NCBI RefSeq assembly: GCF_001895925.1
Contig: NZ_MPPI01000011.1
Coordinates: 102,253-166,252, forward strand
Origin: Phormidesmis priestleyi ULC007
Lineage (GTDB): Bacteria > Cyanobacteriota > Cyanobacteriia > Leptolyngbyales > Leptolyngbyaceae
DNA: 64,000 nt
Direction: 5' to 3'
The translations under genes and the position numbers were made by a program. The notes beneath the pieces are model-generated. The model had not been told where the DNA came from. It saw nothing but the letters and a program-made list of their open reading frames with translations, and did not search any database. Below are positions 36,733 through 46,839 of the stretch, piece after piece (within the stretch, counting starts at the first letter, position 1; each line of letters opens with the position of its first letter).

Positions 36733-38580
36733 TTATTGATTATCTTCTTTAAACCAACGGCAATATTTCTCTATAGATCCGCTGTATCTAAGGCGTATAT
36801 CTACTTTTTCTAATCCTGAGTTCTGCGCTTCCGTAAAAGTTGCTCTACTTAGTTCAGCATTTTCAATAAGAGAAACACCTATAAGTGTTACTTCAGTTTC
36901 TCCCATGTCTAATTTCTGATCCAGGAGAGAGTATTGTGTTTCTGCTGTTAGGGTAAGCTCAAAATTTCCATTACTCTCAAAAGATTCTAAAACTTCCAAA
37001 GCTTGCTTAGGTGTGTAGAACAAGGAAACCGTACCTTCGGTATGTTCAACTTTCCCCTTCTCTATAGCGTTCACTATTACATCTGCTTGTTCTTCTATCT
37101 CAGCAGACATATCCTCTGGATATAAAATGTTAAGGTTAAAAGCCTGATTAACTTTGTCCAGTTTCTCAAGAAATCTAAATGCATTTTCAAACTCTTCCTT
37201 AGCAAAGTTACTACTCTTTTCATTAGCTTCTACATCTTTTATCAGAACATCTTCGTCTTTTAATGAAATCACCCTTAATTTGCCGTGTGTGTGAAGTGCC
37301 AGCATTAACTCTATAGCAGATTTGGCTTGTTTTACCGGGATAGAGCATAGACTGAATCCTTTGTAAGTGAGAAGAGTATTGTTTCTCTCGAAAGAAGAGA
37401 CGAATGATAGTTCTCCTTGCAACTGTCCACCAATTATGCAAAATTCTATTTCTTTTGTTCCAATCCTTAAGATACGAAAGTAAGTAAAGGGAACCGTGCA
37501 AATAACTTCATTACCCTGTAAAACCTCGACACGACAGGGAATTTGATATTCAGGAACGTTGGGAATCAACTTGAGTGTTGTTAGCCTAAAAGGAGGTGAG
37601 CCTATTTCAGGTAATCTCATTTTCCATTGCCAATTGTATTCATCCGGCTCTAGCTCAATCAGTCTACCTTCTTCTGTCAATAGCCTGAATTTTTCTAAAC
37701 CTCTACTTCCCGATTCCGTATCTGAAAAAACCAAACTTGCAAACTGAACTGCTCCAGCAGATGGTTTAGCAGTCAAAATGACGGTACTACTCTGAGAAGT
37801 TTGACTAATAGAGAAGCTAAGTCCTAGGTTTTCTTCTTCTGCTTTAACAAGCAGACTCTGAAGAGCAACTGAAGCGTTTGGTGATTTTGGTTGTAAAAGA
37901 AGTGCTTGAGTCTTTCTAAATTCCTCAAGCACTTCATGTCGGAATTGGTCAAGAACTGTTGTATCAATAACCTTTTGGTAGCCAAAGAATTCCTCTATTA
38001 GAGTTTGATGCTTTTTTGCTCTCTCCGTTAATTCAATAGCTGTTTGTCTAGAGAGTGCTGGTCTCCAAGTTAGAGCAAATTCAAGCAATTCTCTGCTGAA
38101 TTGTTTCTTCAAATAACTTTTCAACACATCTTCAGCAATTTCGAGCCACTTTACGGCATGAAGTATAAGATCTTGGGCAGGTGCAGTTAGATCTGGAACA
38201 ACATAAAAAACTACGCTGGTTGGCTTTTCAGGAATCACCTGTTTATGGCAATTGACATATAGCTTTGCAATTTCAGTGCGAATTTCATTAATACTTACGT
38301 TGATTTGATAACGTTTGCACTGAATAAGCTCTATAGAACCATCATCTTTATGCCAAACTATATCTCGACCAGCATCACCTGTTTTTCCATAGTAATAGAT
38401 GTTGTCTTGCGGATTTTCGCGCAGCAACAGTAGATAGCAGAAGATTTCAAACTCATCTGGACTAAGCATCTGAAAAGGTAGAAAGTGCTGGTTTTTTAAC
38501 CAAGCAGGTTTTGATCTTGCTTCACCCAAATCTGCCCTGGCGTTTTCTTTTCCACTTATCTTTGCTCTTACCTCTATCAT
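36733..38580 (-). CDS. Orphan restriction-endonuclease-like (PD-(D/E)XK) protein, possible defence effector
   Basis: I place the start at ATG 38580, with AGGAG six bases upstream; a TTG at 38598 is in frame. The 615-residue protein opens with a domain of about 190 residues resembling Mrr-type nucleases: SPDEFEIFCYLLL near 40, then GDAGRDIVWH with Asp and IELIQCKRYQ with the Gln-x-Lys pair (about 65-90). The remaining 420 residues are mostly beta-rich and unrecognised, with no ATPase or methyltransferase motif. No partner gene adjoins it. It may be a stand-alone nuclease sensor or the effector of an undescribed defence system. AT-rich sequence with few HIP1 sites suggests acquisition by transfer. 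Confidence 0.6.
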   Translation of the reverse strand: MIEVRAKISGKENARADLGEARSKPAWLKNQHFLPFQMLSPDEFEIFCYLLLLRENPQDNIYYYGKTGDAGRDIVWHKDDGSIELIQCKRYQINVSINEIRTEIAKLYVNCHKQVIPEKPTSVVFYVVPDLTAPAQDLILHAVKWLEIAEDVLKSYLKKQFSRELLEFALTWRPALSRQTAIELTERAKKHQTLIEEFFGYQKVIDTTVLDQFRHEVLEEFRKTQALLLQPKSPNASVALQSLLVKAEEENLGLSFSISQTSQSSTVILTAKPSAGAVQFASLVFSDTESGSRGLEKFRLLTEEGRLIELEPDEYNWQWKMRLPEIGSPPFRLTTLKLIPNVPEYQIPCRVEVLQGNEVICTVPFTYFRILRIGTKEIEFCIIGGQLQGELSFVSSFERNNTLLTYKGFSLCSIPVKQAKSAIELMLALHTHGKLRVISLKDEDVLIKDVEANEKSSNFAKEEFENAFRFLEKLDKVNQAFNLNILYPEDMSAEIEEQADVIVNAIEKGKVEHTEGTVSLFYTPKQALEVLESFESNGNFELTLTAETQYSLLDQKLDMGETEVTLIGVSLIENAELSRATFTEAQNSGLEKVDIRLRYSGSIEKYCRWFKEDNQ

Positions 38581-38621
38581 GCTGCTCCTTATCGGCAAAT
38601 TTAGTCGAAAAATGTATGTGA

Positions 38622-38940
38622 TTAACTCAGCAAGAATGAATCGAGACAGGAGCTATCTAACATCTTAGCTTGCTCTATCCAGGCTTTTATGCTTTGTCTA
38701 GTAGGTAAACCTTTTGCTGTAAACGCCCAAATATTTCGCTTGTGTTGAGAAGCATAGCTGATGTGGATGGGTCGATCGCCTTCCATAAAAATACAACAAG
38801 TCCAACGGCGATCGCTGTTCCAAAATCCACTCCACAAGGCGATCGCTCTCTAAATCTACAATCCGAAAATCGCAGGCAGCACCGAGGCGACGGGGATTTA
38901 AACTAAAGGAGCGACACTTGCGATCGCGTATCGGTACAAA
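38622..38940 (-). pseudogene. Frameshifted gene remnant
   Basis: Two minus-strand frames look like pieces of one protein. The first, about 38940-38780, reads CRSFSLNPRRLGAACDFRIV, then DLESDRLVEWILEQRSPLDLL. The second continues at about 38790-38622 with GDRPIHISYASQHKRNIWAF, then TAKGLPTRQSIKAWIEQ. The join is near 38780, where one frame is lost and the other picks up. The pattern (DFR, RPIHISY, His) loosely recalls D-Ala-D-Ala-carboxypeptidase-like proteins, but I cannot name the family with confidence. No intact start is seen. Confidence 0.5.
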
Positions 38941-38946
38941 AGAAAC

Positions 38947-39243
38947 ATGATCGCCCTTTCCCGCAATGGTATTACCATTCGACTACCCGATGAACGGTGG
39001 GAACATATCGTTGAACGACACACCATTCTGGCAGATAAGCAACAGTTTGTTCTCGATACCCTTTCTAAACCCGATCGCATCCTTGCAGGCAACGAAGGTG
39101 CGTTAATGGCACTGCGAGAACTAGAACCCGATCGATGGTTGGTTGTCGTTTATCGAGAGGAAAATGAGGATGGTTTTGTGATCACTGCGTTTCCAACTCG
39201 AAGAATCAATTCTCTCAATAGAAGGCAGCAACTATGGCCATAG
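38947..39243 (+). CDS. Small protein of possible BECR/RelE-like nuclease toxin type
   Basis: The 98-residue protein has the pattern PDERWEHIVERHTIL near 15-30, then a helix, a strand ending in RWLVVVYRE and VITAFPTRRI near 75-85. This His-x5-His, Arg-containing layout is typical of phage-associated Barnase/EndoU/ColicinE5/RelE-like (PBECR) nucleases and DUF4258-like proteins. It overlaps the next gene, a DUF2283 protein, by ten bases, as toxin-antitoxin pairs do. Assignment is tentative. Confidence 0.55.
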   Translation: MIALSRNGITIRLPDERWEHIVERHTILADKQQFVLDTLSKPDRILAGNEGALMALRELEPDRWLVVVYREENEDGFVITAFPTRRINSLNRRQQLWP

Positions 39244-39476
39244 CCAATTTTCAAGAAGCGCAAGACTATCTCAAGTTTTTGCCTGTATTACAAGGCTTGC
39301 CCAAACGCCCGTTCCTTTTGCTTTACGACTCAGAAGCTGATGTTCTCTACATTGACTTCTACAGCCCACCAAAATCTGCTAGTGATAGCGAGTTGACAGA
39401 TAGTGACATTGTGATTCGCTATGACGATGATGATGAAATTGTCGGACTCACCATCCTGAATGCCAGTAAGCGATGA
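39234..39476 (+). CDS. DUF2283-family protein, likely antitoxin partner
   Basis: The 80-residue acidic protein shows the DUF2283 core: LLYDSEADVLYIDFYSP near 30-45, then SDIVIRYDDDDEIVGLTILNASKR, matching the family's YDxExDxLYI...D..G.IVGiEILdAS layout. It starts ten bases before the stop of the upstream toxin-like gene. DUF2283 proteins are frequent in small two-gene modules and are assumed to neutralise the partner. Confidence 0.8.
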   Translation: MAIANFQEAQDYLKFLPVLQGLPKRPFLLLYDSEADVLYIDFYSPPKSASDSELTDSDIVIRYDDDDEIVGLTILNASKR

Positions 39477-39618
39477 GCGCTACCTCGTCGAGTTGATCCT
39501 TGAACTTCTGATTTCTGTAAACGCTTAATCGCTCACACGCCATAAGACGATTACAATCAAAAACGTATATCTTTAGACAGAGAACCGCTTACCATTTCTG
39601 CACGAGCGAGGAGCTACC

Positions 39619-41259
39619 GTGATCAGGACTTTAATCACCTTTAATCGGCTGTCGATCGCAGCACTGACTGCTCTCTGTCTGACTGTTGCAACTCGCCCGG
39701 TCAAAGCTGCCACTGATGTAGAGCTACAAATTGGCGTGGTGCAACGGTTTGGAGACAAAGCCAAAGATGTGATGACCTTAAAGGCGGCTCCGGGCGATCG
39801 CCTGACTCTGCGGTTTAACACCAACGGTAAGCCGCAAACCCTAATTACGTCGAGCCTGAAGCTAGAAACTGTGATGCAATCTTTGCCAGAGGCTCAGGTT
39901 GAAGAACGGGTGGTCTTCAGCACCCATCGCAGTTTTGAGACGGCAGAAGCAAAGGCTGAACAGTGGCACGCCCAAGGCATTGAAGTTGAATTGGCTCAAC
40001 CCGATCGCTGGCAGGTTTGGGCAAAACGCAGTACCTACAATACGCCGCTATTACGACGGTTATTAGTGCAAAGTTTGCAAGCAAAAGGCATCCAAACTGC
40101 CCGGATTGATACCCAAATTCTCAAACAGGTGCCGCGCCCGTCTTTTGTGTTAAATGGCTATCGCTACACGCGAGACCAGCTAGATATCACGGCTGGAAAC
40201 GGTCAGATTGGAGTCGATCGCGAAAAAGACGATCAGCCGAGTCACACCTACGCCGGGAGTTTGCGACTACAGCCCAATGCTTACGGCAACTCTACGCTCG
40301 TCAATGTGGTGCCGTTAGAAACGTATGTGCGGGGAGTTGTCCCTCACGAGATTGGCGGCTGGGCACCTCAACCTGTATTAGAAGCTCAGGCAATTCTTGC
40401 CCGCACTTATGTATTGAGAAATCTGCGACGATTTGCGATCGACAATTATCAACTGTGTGCCACGACTCAATGCCAGGTTTATTGGGGAATTGATGGAGCG
40501 GTTCCGGCAACGGATCAAGCGATCGCGGCAACGCGCGGTCAGGTTCTCACTTATCAAAATGAGTTGGTCGATGCGCTTTACTCTTCAACAACGGGTGGCG
40601 TAACGGCTGCTTTTGGCGATGTTTGGCGCGGTTGGGATCGTCCTTATCTGCGTGCAGTGATCGATTCTGTTAACCCGGTTTGGGATTTAAAGAATCGCAG
40701 TCTGTCAAACGAACAGAATTTGCGCGCTTTTATCAGTCAAAAGAAAGGCTTTAACGAAGATGGCACCGATATGTTTCGTTGGCGTTATGACACTACGTTG
40801 GCTCAGTTAAATCAAGAGCTTCACTCTTACTTAAAGAGCGTTCAACATTCTCTCGCCAGCTTTAAAACGATTCGGAACTTGCAGGTGACACAGCGATCGT
40901 TAGGTGGACGAGTTCTAAAACTAGCCGTCACGACCGATCGAGGCACGATCGAGCTAGAAAAAGATGATGTGTTAAATGCGTTTGAGGCACCTGCCAGCTT
41001 GCTGTTTTATTTAGAGCCGCTGGTAGACAAAAATAAAGCGCTTAAAGGTTACGCATTTGTTGGAGGCGGTATGGGGCATGGCGTTGGGTTAAGTCAGGTA
41101 GGTTCCTACAACTTAGGAAAACTGGGCTGGACGAGCGATCGCATTCTGAGTTTTTATTTTCCGGGCGCACAGCTACAGCCGATTAACAACTCGATTACGC
41201 TGTGGCGCGATCGTTCCTCTCTGCAAGGGCAAGCAAACCCCAACTCAAGAAATAATTAA
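39619..41259 (+). CDS. SpoIID/LytB-domain protein, putative peptidoglycan amidase enhancer
   Basis: The GTG start at 39619 is supported by GAGGAG at 39608-39613. The 546-residue product has a signal peptide (about 1-30, ending PVKA). A mixed region to about 200 includes an SPOR-like stretch (VVFSTHRSFETAEAKAEQWH). The SpoIID domain then shows VVPLETYVRGVVPHEIGGWAP near 230, LEAQAILARTYVLRN near 250, STTGGVTAAFGDVW near 330 and GGGMGHGVGLSQVGSYNLGKLGW near 490. SpoIID proteins are lytic transglycosylases or amidase activators acting on cell-wall glycan. Cyanobacterial members are periplasmic and not linked to sporulation. Confidence 0.92.
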   Translation: MIRTLITFNRLSIAALTALCLTVATRPVKAATDVELQIGVVQRFGDKAKDVMTLKAAPGDRLTLRFNTNGKPQTLITSSLKLETVMQSLPEAQVEERVVFSTHRSFETAEAKAEQWHAQGIEVELAQPDRWQVWAKRSTYNTPLLRRLLVQSLQAKGIQTARIDTQILKQVPRPSFVLNGYRYTRDQLDITAGNGQIGVDREKDDQPSHTYAGSLRLQPNAYGNSTLVNVVPLETYVRGVVPHEIGGWAPQPVLEAQAILARTYVLRNLRRFAIDNYQLCATTQCQVYWGIDGAVPATDQAIAATRGQVLTYQNELVDALYSSTTGGVTAAFGDVWRGWDRPYLRAVIDSVNPVWDLKNRSLSNEQNLRAFISQKKGFNEDGTDMFRWRYDTTLAQLNQELHSYLKSVQHSLASFKTIRNLQVTQRSLGGRVLKLAVTTDRGTIELEKDDVLNAFEAPASLLFYLEPLVDKNKALKGYAFVGGGMGHGVGLSQVGSYNLGKLGWTSDRILSFYFPGAQLQPINNSITLWRDRSSLQGQANPNSRNN

Positions 41260-41269
41260 TGCCACCGTG

Positions 41270-42781
41270 TTAATGTTTCACAGATTGATGCCGCTTTGCG
41301 GGGTCCATCCAGTGTTCTAAAAAGCTGAACCCTTGCGATGAAAGCAGCGTTAACGCTAGATAAATGAATGCAACTGCTGCATAGATTTCAAAGGGGCGAT
41401 AGTTCTCGGCGACAATTAAATTTCCCTGTCGGAATACTTCTTCAAAGCCAATCACCGCGACTAGACTTGTATCTTTGAGCAAGCTGATAAATGTGTTTCC
41501 TAAAGGCGGCAACATCCGTCGAACTGCTTGGGGAAAAATTACGTATTGCAGCGTTTGCACAGAGTCTAATCCTAAAGACTGCGCGGCTTCAGATTGACCC
41601 GTCTCGATCGACTGAATTCCCCCTCGGACAATTTCTGCAATGTAAGCTGCACTATTGCAGCTAAGGGCAACGATCGCTGCCGTAAACTGATTAAACGTGA
41701 AGCTCAACCCGATCGATTGAAAGATGGGTGGAAGCCCAAAATAGATCATAAAGATCTGCACGAGCAGAGGCGTTCCTCGAAAGAACTCGATGTAAGCTCT
41801 CGCTGCCCAGCTTAGAGGTTTAATGGTAGATAGACGAGCAATTCCAATCAGTGAACCTGCAATTAATCCTAGAAACACTGAGACAGCAGCGAGTTGAAGC
41901 GTAATCAGGGTGCCTTTGAGCAAGGTTGGGAGTGCGCTCAGAATCAGACTTAGCGATCCCAATGGTGGCTTTTTTTGAGCCGTCTGAGCATTGGCAAATG
42001 CAGATTCTGGTAATTGAGGCGGTTGGGCATTAAACCACTTCTGATAAATCTGAGCGTAAGTCCCGTTTTGCAAGATGGTGGTAAGCCCTCGATTGACTCG
42101 CGACAAGTTCGGAGAGTTGAGCGGCAGCGGAATTCCATAAAACTCTTCCGTTAGCAGTTGCCCCACGACTTCAATGCCCTCAAGATTACCTGTTTTGATG
42201 GCATATAACGTCACTGGCGAATCTTGGATTACCGCATCTACTTTGCCATTTTTCAGTTCTTGAAGGGCTAAAACTGCGGCATCAAACGTGCGAATTTTAG
42301 CGCCAGGAATCGCTTGAGCCGTCTTTGCTCCGGTTGTGCCAATCTGAACGGCGATCGTTTTCCCCTTCAAATCATCCAAGGTCTTGATGCCTTGAGTTCC
42401 TTTCCTGACTGCGATCGCGAGTCCGGCTTTAAAGTAAGGTCGCGAAAAAGAAACCGCCTTCGATCGCGCTTCTGTAATCGTCATCGCGGCAACGGCTGCA
42501 TCCACCGTGCCTGCTTGCAAAGAAGGAATAATGCCATCAAAGGTGATGTTGCGGAACTCAACCCCAAATCCTGCTGCCTCACCCACCGCCCGAATCAAAT
42601 CCACGTCAAATCCCTGAATTTCACCATTGGGTGACCTAAATTCAAACGGGGCAAAAACAGGCTCGATGGCAACCGTTAACACTGGTTTCTCTTGCGTTCT
42701 GCCCACGCCACCGATGATCAAGACACACAGCAAACTCAACAGCAGCGATCGTAGAAATCGGGTGCCTCGAAACTGAATCAT
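41270..42781 (-). CDS. Polar amino acid ABC transporter: fused substrate-binding protein and permease
   Basis: One 503-residue chain joins an N-terminal binding domain (signal peptide about 1-28; EPVFAPFEFRSPNGEIQGFDVDLI near 38-62; GTTGAKTAQAIPGAKI near 148; about 30-255) to a C-terminal permease of the HisM/GlnP type (TLLKGTLITLQLAA near 288, EFFRGTPLLVQIFMIYFGLP near 335, the EAA loop EIVRGGIQSIETGQSEAAQSLG near 385). Such fusions keep the binding domain tethered at the membrane. The ATP-binding subunit is the divergent gene at 42888. Substrates are probably glutamine or glutamate-type amino acids. Confidence 0.93.
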   Translation of the reverse strand: MIQFRGTRFLRSLLLSLLCVLIIGGVGRTQEKPVLTVAIEPVFAPFEFRSPNGEIQGFDVDLIRAVGEAAGFGVEFRNITFDGIIPSLQAGTVDAAVAAMTITEARSKAVSFSRPYFKAGLAIAVRKGTQGIKTLDDLKGKTIAVQIGTTGAKTAQAIPGAKIRTFDAAVLALQELKNGKVDAVIQDSPVTLYAIKTGNLEGIEVVGQLLTEEFYGIPLPLNSPNLSRVNRGLTTILQNGTYAQIYQKWFNAQPPQLPESAFANAQTAQKKPPLGSLSLILSALPTLLKGTLITLQLAAVSVFLGLIAGSLIGIARLSTIKPLSWAARAYIEFFRGTPLLVQIFMIYFGLPPIFQSIGLSFTFNQFTAAIVALSCNSAAYIAEIVRGGIQSIETGQSEAAQSLGLDSVQTLQYVIFPQAVRRMLPPLGNTFISLLKDTSLVAVIGFEEVFRQGNLIVAENYRPFEIYAAVAFIYLALTLLSSQGFSFLEHWMDPAKRHQSVKH

Positions 42782-42887
42782 GACAAAAATCTCTATTAGT
42801 GGGGAGCGCGAACAATGCAGATCTCTCTAGAATGAGGTATTTGAGCGCGATCATAACTCTGTCTAGAGTCCAATATTCTTCTTTGAC

Positions 42888-43670
42888 ATGAAAGCTGCTA
42901 TGAATTCTTCCCGCGTGATTCAATTTGAACAAGTTGAGAAAAACTACGGTTCCCTAAAAGTTTTACGGGGCATTAGCGGCTATGTAAATCGAGGAGAAGT
43001 ATTAGCCGTTGTTGGCTCGTCAGGCTGCGGCAAAAGTACGCTGCTACGCTGTCTCAATCGACTTGAAGTCATTGATCGCGGGGAGATCATCGTCAACGAG
43101 ATGAATCTTTCTCAAACGAGCCTGACCCACAAACAGCTCAGGGAATTGCGATCGAATGTGGGCATGGTTTTTCAGCAGTTCAATTTGTTTCCCCATCTCA
43201 GTGTGCTAGATAATTTAACGCTTGCCCCTCGCCAAGTTTTAGGTCAGTCGCACTCTGAGAGCGGAGAACGAGCGCAACACTATCTTAGTCAGGTGGGCTT
43301 GTTAGACAAAGCGGCGGTATATCCAGAACAATTGTCTGGGGGACAGAAACAGCGAGTTGCGATCGCCCGCAGTCTTTGCATGGAACCGAAGGTAATGCTG
43401 TTTGACGAACCGACCAGTGCCCTCGACCCAGAACTAGTCGGGGAAGTGCTGGAGGTGATGCAGACCCTAGCAGAACATGGAATGACAATGGTTGTGGTAA
43501 CTCATGAGATTCAGTTTGCCCGTGACGTTGCAGACCGAGTGATGTTTCTTGATCAAGGTCGCGTTGCTGAAGAAGGAATTGCCCGTGAGGTGCTGACTAA
43601 CCCTCAGAGCGATCGATTGCGGACTTTTCTCAGTCGCATGAGACAAGCAGCCACGATCGACGATGAATAG
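42888..43670 (+). CDS. Polar amino acid ABC transporter ATP-binding protein
   Basis: The 260-residue ATPase has Walker [13 protein letters not shown] near 43, Q-loop [18 protein letters not shown] near 93, signature [15 protein letters not shown] near 148, Walker [20 protein letters not shown] near 170 and the H-loop [16 protein letters not shown] near 203. This set is characteristic of the GlnQ/HisP group. ATG 42888 and ATG 42900 are both possible. It is divergent from the fused binding-protein/permease gene 106 bases away, and together they make a complete importer. Confidence 0.95.
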   Translation: MKAAMNSSRVIQFEQVEKNYGSLKVLRGISGYVNRGEVLAVVGSSGCGKSTLLRCLNRLEVIDRGEIIVNEMNLSQTSLTHKQLRELRSNVGMVFQQFNLFPHLSVLDNLTLAPRQVLGQSHSESGERAQHYLSQVGLLDKAAVYPEQLSGGQKQRVAIARSLCMEPKVMLFDEPTSALDPELVGEVLEVMQTLAEHGMTMVVVTHEIQFARDVADRVMFLDQGRVAEEGIAREVLTNPQSDRLRTFLSRMRQAATIDDE

Positions 43671-43749
43671 CGTCTCGACATAAACAATGCTCAAATATAA
43701 GCCTTACTTATCTCTAGCATCAGAGAACCTGTATAGATGATCGTATACA

Positions 43750-43777
43750 TTGCTTAACAAAGGGGTTAATGTAATGA
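43750..43777 (+). promoter_or_regulatory. Possible psbA promoter
   Basis: TTGCTT (43750-43755) and TAATGA (43772-43777) are spaced 16 bases apart and would give a leader of about 40 nt before psbA ATG at 43824. The match to the -35/-10 consensus is partial, so this is a suggestion only. Confidence 0.3.
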
Positions 43778-43814
43778 CATACATCCCGTTCCACTCGGAA
43801 CACACAACCCGTAA

Positions 43815-44906
<1,092 letters not shown>

Positions 44907-44936
44907 GCTTTCCTTGGTAGAATCGGTCTGACATAG

Positions 44937-44967
44937 AAAAGCCCTCCACTTGCGTGGAGGGCTTTTT
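44937..44967 (+). terminator. Rho-independent terminator of psbA
   Basis: GCCCTCCAC (44941-44949) pairs perfectly with GTGGAGGGC (44954-44962) around a TTGC loop, with AAAA before and TTTTT after. It begins 31 bases after the psbA stop. Confidence 0.95.
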
Positions 44968-45160
44968 GCTGGGACGCGTCAGAGATTTCGTTCAGCGATC
45001 GCCCTCTAGCTTTAACCTATTAATAAATAGTGATGTGCTGGTGGAACATTTTTCTAATAATCAAGTCTCTCTTAAGAGTTGAGAAAGGCTTGACTAGTAT
45101 CGCTACTCTATAACCTCATGGATCGCAGCTTGATTCAATTCCATACTAGCTAGGCTTAAC

Positions 45161-46747
45161 ATGAACGTTTTACTTTTGTATCCTCTCTTCCCTAAAAGTT
45201 TTTGGTCATTTGAGAAAACGCTGGCATTGCTTGACCGGAAAGCAATGCTGCCACCCTTGGGGTTAGTCACCGTTGCTGCAATGCTGCCACAAGAGTGGAA
45301 GTTTAAGCTAGTCGATCGCAATGTGTCTCTAGTCACAGAAGCGGAATGGGCTTGGGCAGATTTAGTAATACTTTCTGCCATGATTGTGCAGAAAGAGGAT
45401 TTGCTCGATCAGATTCAAGAGGCAAAGCGTCGGAACAAGCAAGTTGCTGTGGGTGGACCTTATCCAACCGCACTGCCAGACGAAGCAAAGCTGGCAGGCG
45501 CTGACTACTTGATTTTAGATGAGGGAGAAATCACGCTGCCCTTATTTATCGAAGCAATTGCACGAGGCGATCGTTCTGGCATATTTCGATCGGATGGGGT
45601 TAAACCAGATGTGACCCAAACCCCGGTTCCCCGATTTGACTTGCTCGAATTTGATGCTTACGCTGAGATGTCAGTTCAGTTCTCGCGGGGGTGTCCTTTT
45701 CAGTGTGAATTTTGCGACATTATTGTACTCTATGGTCGCAAACCTCGAACCAAAACTCCTGAACAACTGTTGGCAGAACTCGATCGTCTCTATGAACTCG
45801 GCTGGCGACGCAGCATTTTTATGGTAGATGACAACTTTATCGGTAATAAGCGTAACGTCAAACTCTTTCTCAAAGAACTCCAGCCTTGGATGATAGAACA
45901 TCACTATCCTTTTTCCTTTGCTACAGAAGCCTCTGTTGATCTCGCGCAGGATCAAGAACTGATGGATTTGATGGTACTCTGCAATTTTGGTGCTGTCTTT
46001 TTAGGCATTGAAACCCCAGATGAAGATAGCCTCGCCCTGACTCAAAAATATCAGAACACACGAGATTCGCTCAGTGACGCAGTACATACCATTACTCGCA
46101 CGGGGCTACGAGTCATGGCAGGATTCATTATCGGGTTTGATGGAGAAAAACCAGGAGCCGGGGCGCGCATCGTTAAATTTGTAGAAGAAACGTCCATTCC
46201 GACGGCGCTGTTTAGCATGCTGCAAGCGCTCCCCGATACGGCACTTTGGCATCGACTTGCAAAAGAAGGCAGGTTACGCAGCAAGTCTGCCAACATCAAT
46301 CAGACTACCTTAATGAACTTTGTGCCAACCCGACCTCTAGAAGGCATTGCTCAAGAATATGTTGAAGCATTTTGGCAGTTGTATGATCCTGAACGGTTTC
46401 TCGATCGCACTTATCGTCACTATCGTCTTCTAGGAGAAGCAACCTATCCTAATAAGGGCAAAGCAACCCGAAAGAATGTGAATTGGATCATGATCCGGGC
46501 GCTCTTGACGATTTGCTGGCGGCAGGGCATCGTTCGCAAAACTCGCTGGCAGTTTTGGCGCAACCTGGGGAGTATGTATCGTCATAATCCCGGAGGAGTG
46601 AGCAGTTATTTAGCGGTCTGTGCCCAAATTGAGCATTTTATAGAATATCGCCAGATTGTCCGTGATGAGATCGGGGTTCAGGTAGATGAGTTTTTGAAAG
46701 GAGAGGTTGAGCTTCGACAGCAAAACGTTACAAAAGCCGTTGCCTAG
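45161..46747 (+). CDS. B12-binding-domain radical SAM protein (DUF4070 type)
   Basis: The 528-residue protein has an N-terminal cobalamin-binding-like domain (about 1-140; YPLFPKSFWSFEKTLAL, LPPLGLVTVAAMLPQEW, VAVGGPYPTALPDEA). The radical SAM core follows with the cluster motif SRGCPFQCEFCDI near 178-190 and a characteristic VDDNFIGNKRNVKLFL near 225. The GIETPDEDSL and MAGFIIGFDGE segments belong to the SAM barrel, and the C-terminal DUF4070-like region covers about 330-500. Relatives act in hopanoid, bacteriochlorophyll and other methylations, but substrates of the cyanobacterial group are not known to me. It has its own transcription unit between two terminators. Confidence 0.88.
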   Translation: MNVLLLYPLFPKSFWSFEKTLALLDRKAMLPPLGLVTVAAMLPQEWKFKLVDRNVSLVTEAEWAWADLVILSAMIVQKEDLLDQIQEAKRRNKQVAVGGPYPTALPDEAKLAGADYLILDEGEITLPLFIEAIARGDRSGIFRSDGVKPDVTQTPVPRFDLLEFDAYAEMSVQFSRGCPFQCEFCDIIVLYGRKPRTKTPEQLLAELDRLYELGWRRSIFMVDDNFIGNKRNVKLFLKELQPWMIEHHYPFSFATEASVDLAQDQELMDLMVLCNFGAVFLGIETPDEDSLALTQKYQNTRDSLSDAVHTITRTGLRVMAGFIIGFDGEKPGAGARIVKFVEETSIPTALFSMLQALPDTALWHRLAKEGRLRSKSANINQTTLMNFVPTRPLEGIAQEYVEAFWQLYDPERFLDRTYRHYRLLGEATYPNKGKATRKNVNWIMIRALLTICWRQGIVRKTRWQFWRNLGSMYRHNPGGVSSYLAVCAQIEHFIEYRQIVRDEIGVQVDEFLKGEVELRQQNVTKAVA

Positions 46748-46774
46748 AAGATGTCTCATCACTCATTATAAGAA

Positions 46775-46807
46775 GCCCAGAAGGGACAAACTCAGTTCCT
46801 TCTGGGC
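46775..46807. terminator. Hairpin between convergent genes, probable terminator
   Basis: GCCCAGAAGG (46775-46784) pairs with CCTTCTGGGC (46798-46807), with further pairing of GAC/GTT toward the loop. It lies between the convergent radical SAM and acyltransferase genes. There is no long T-run, so termination strength is uncertain. Confidence 0.6.
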
Positions 46808-46839
46808 ATAATACAAAGCTTAGATCCTGTCCTCGAAAG

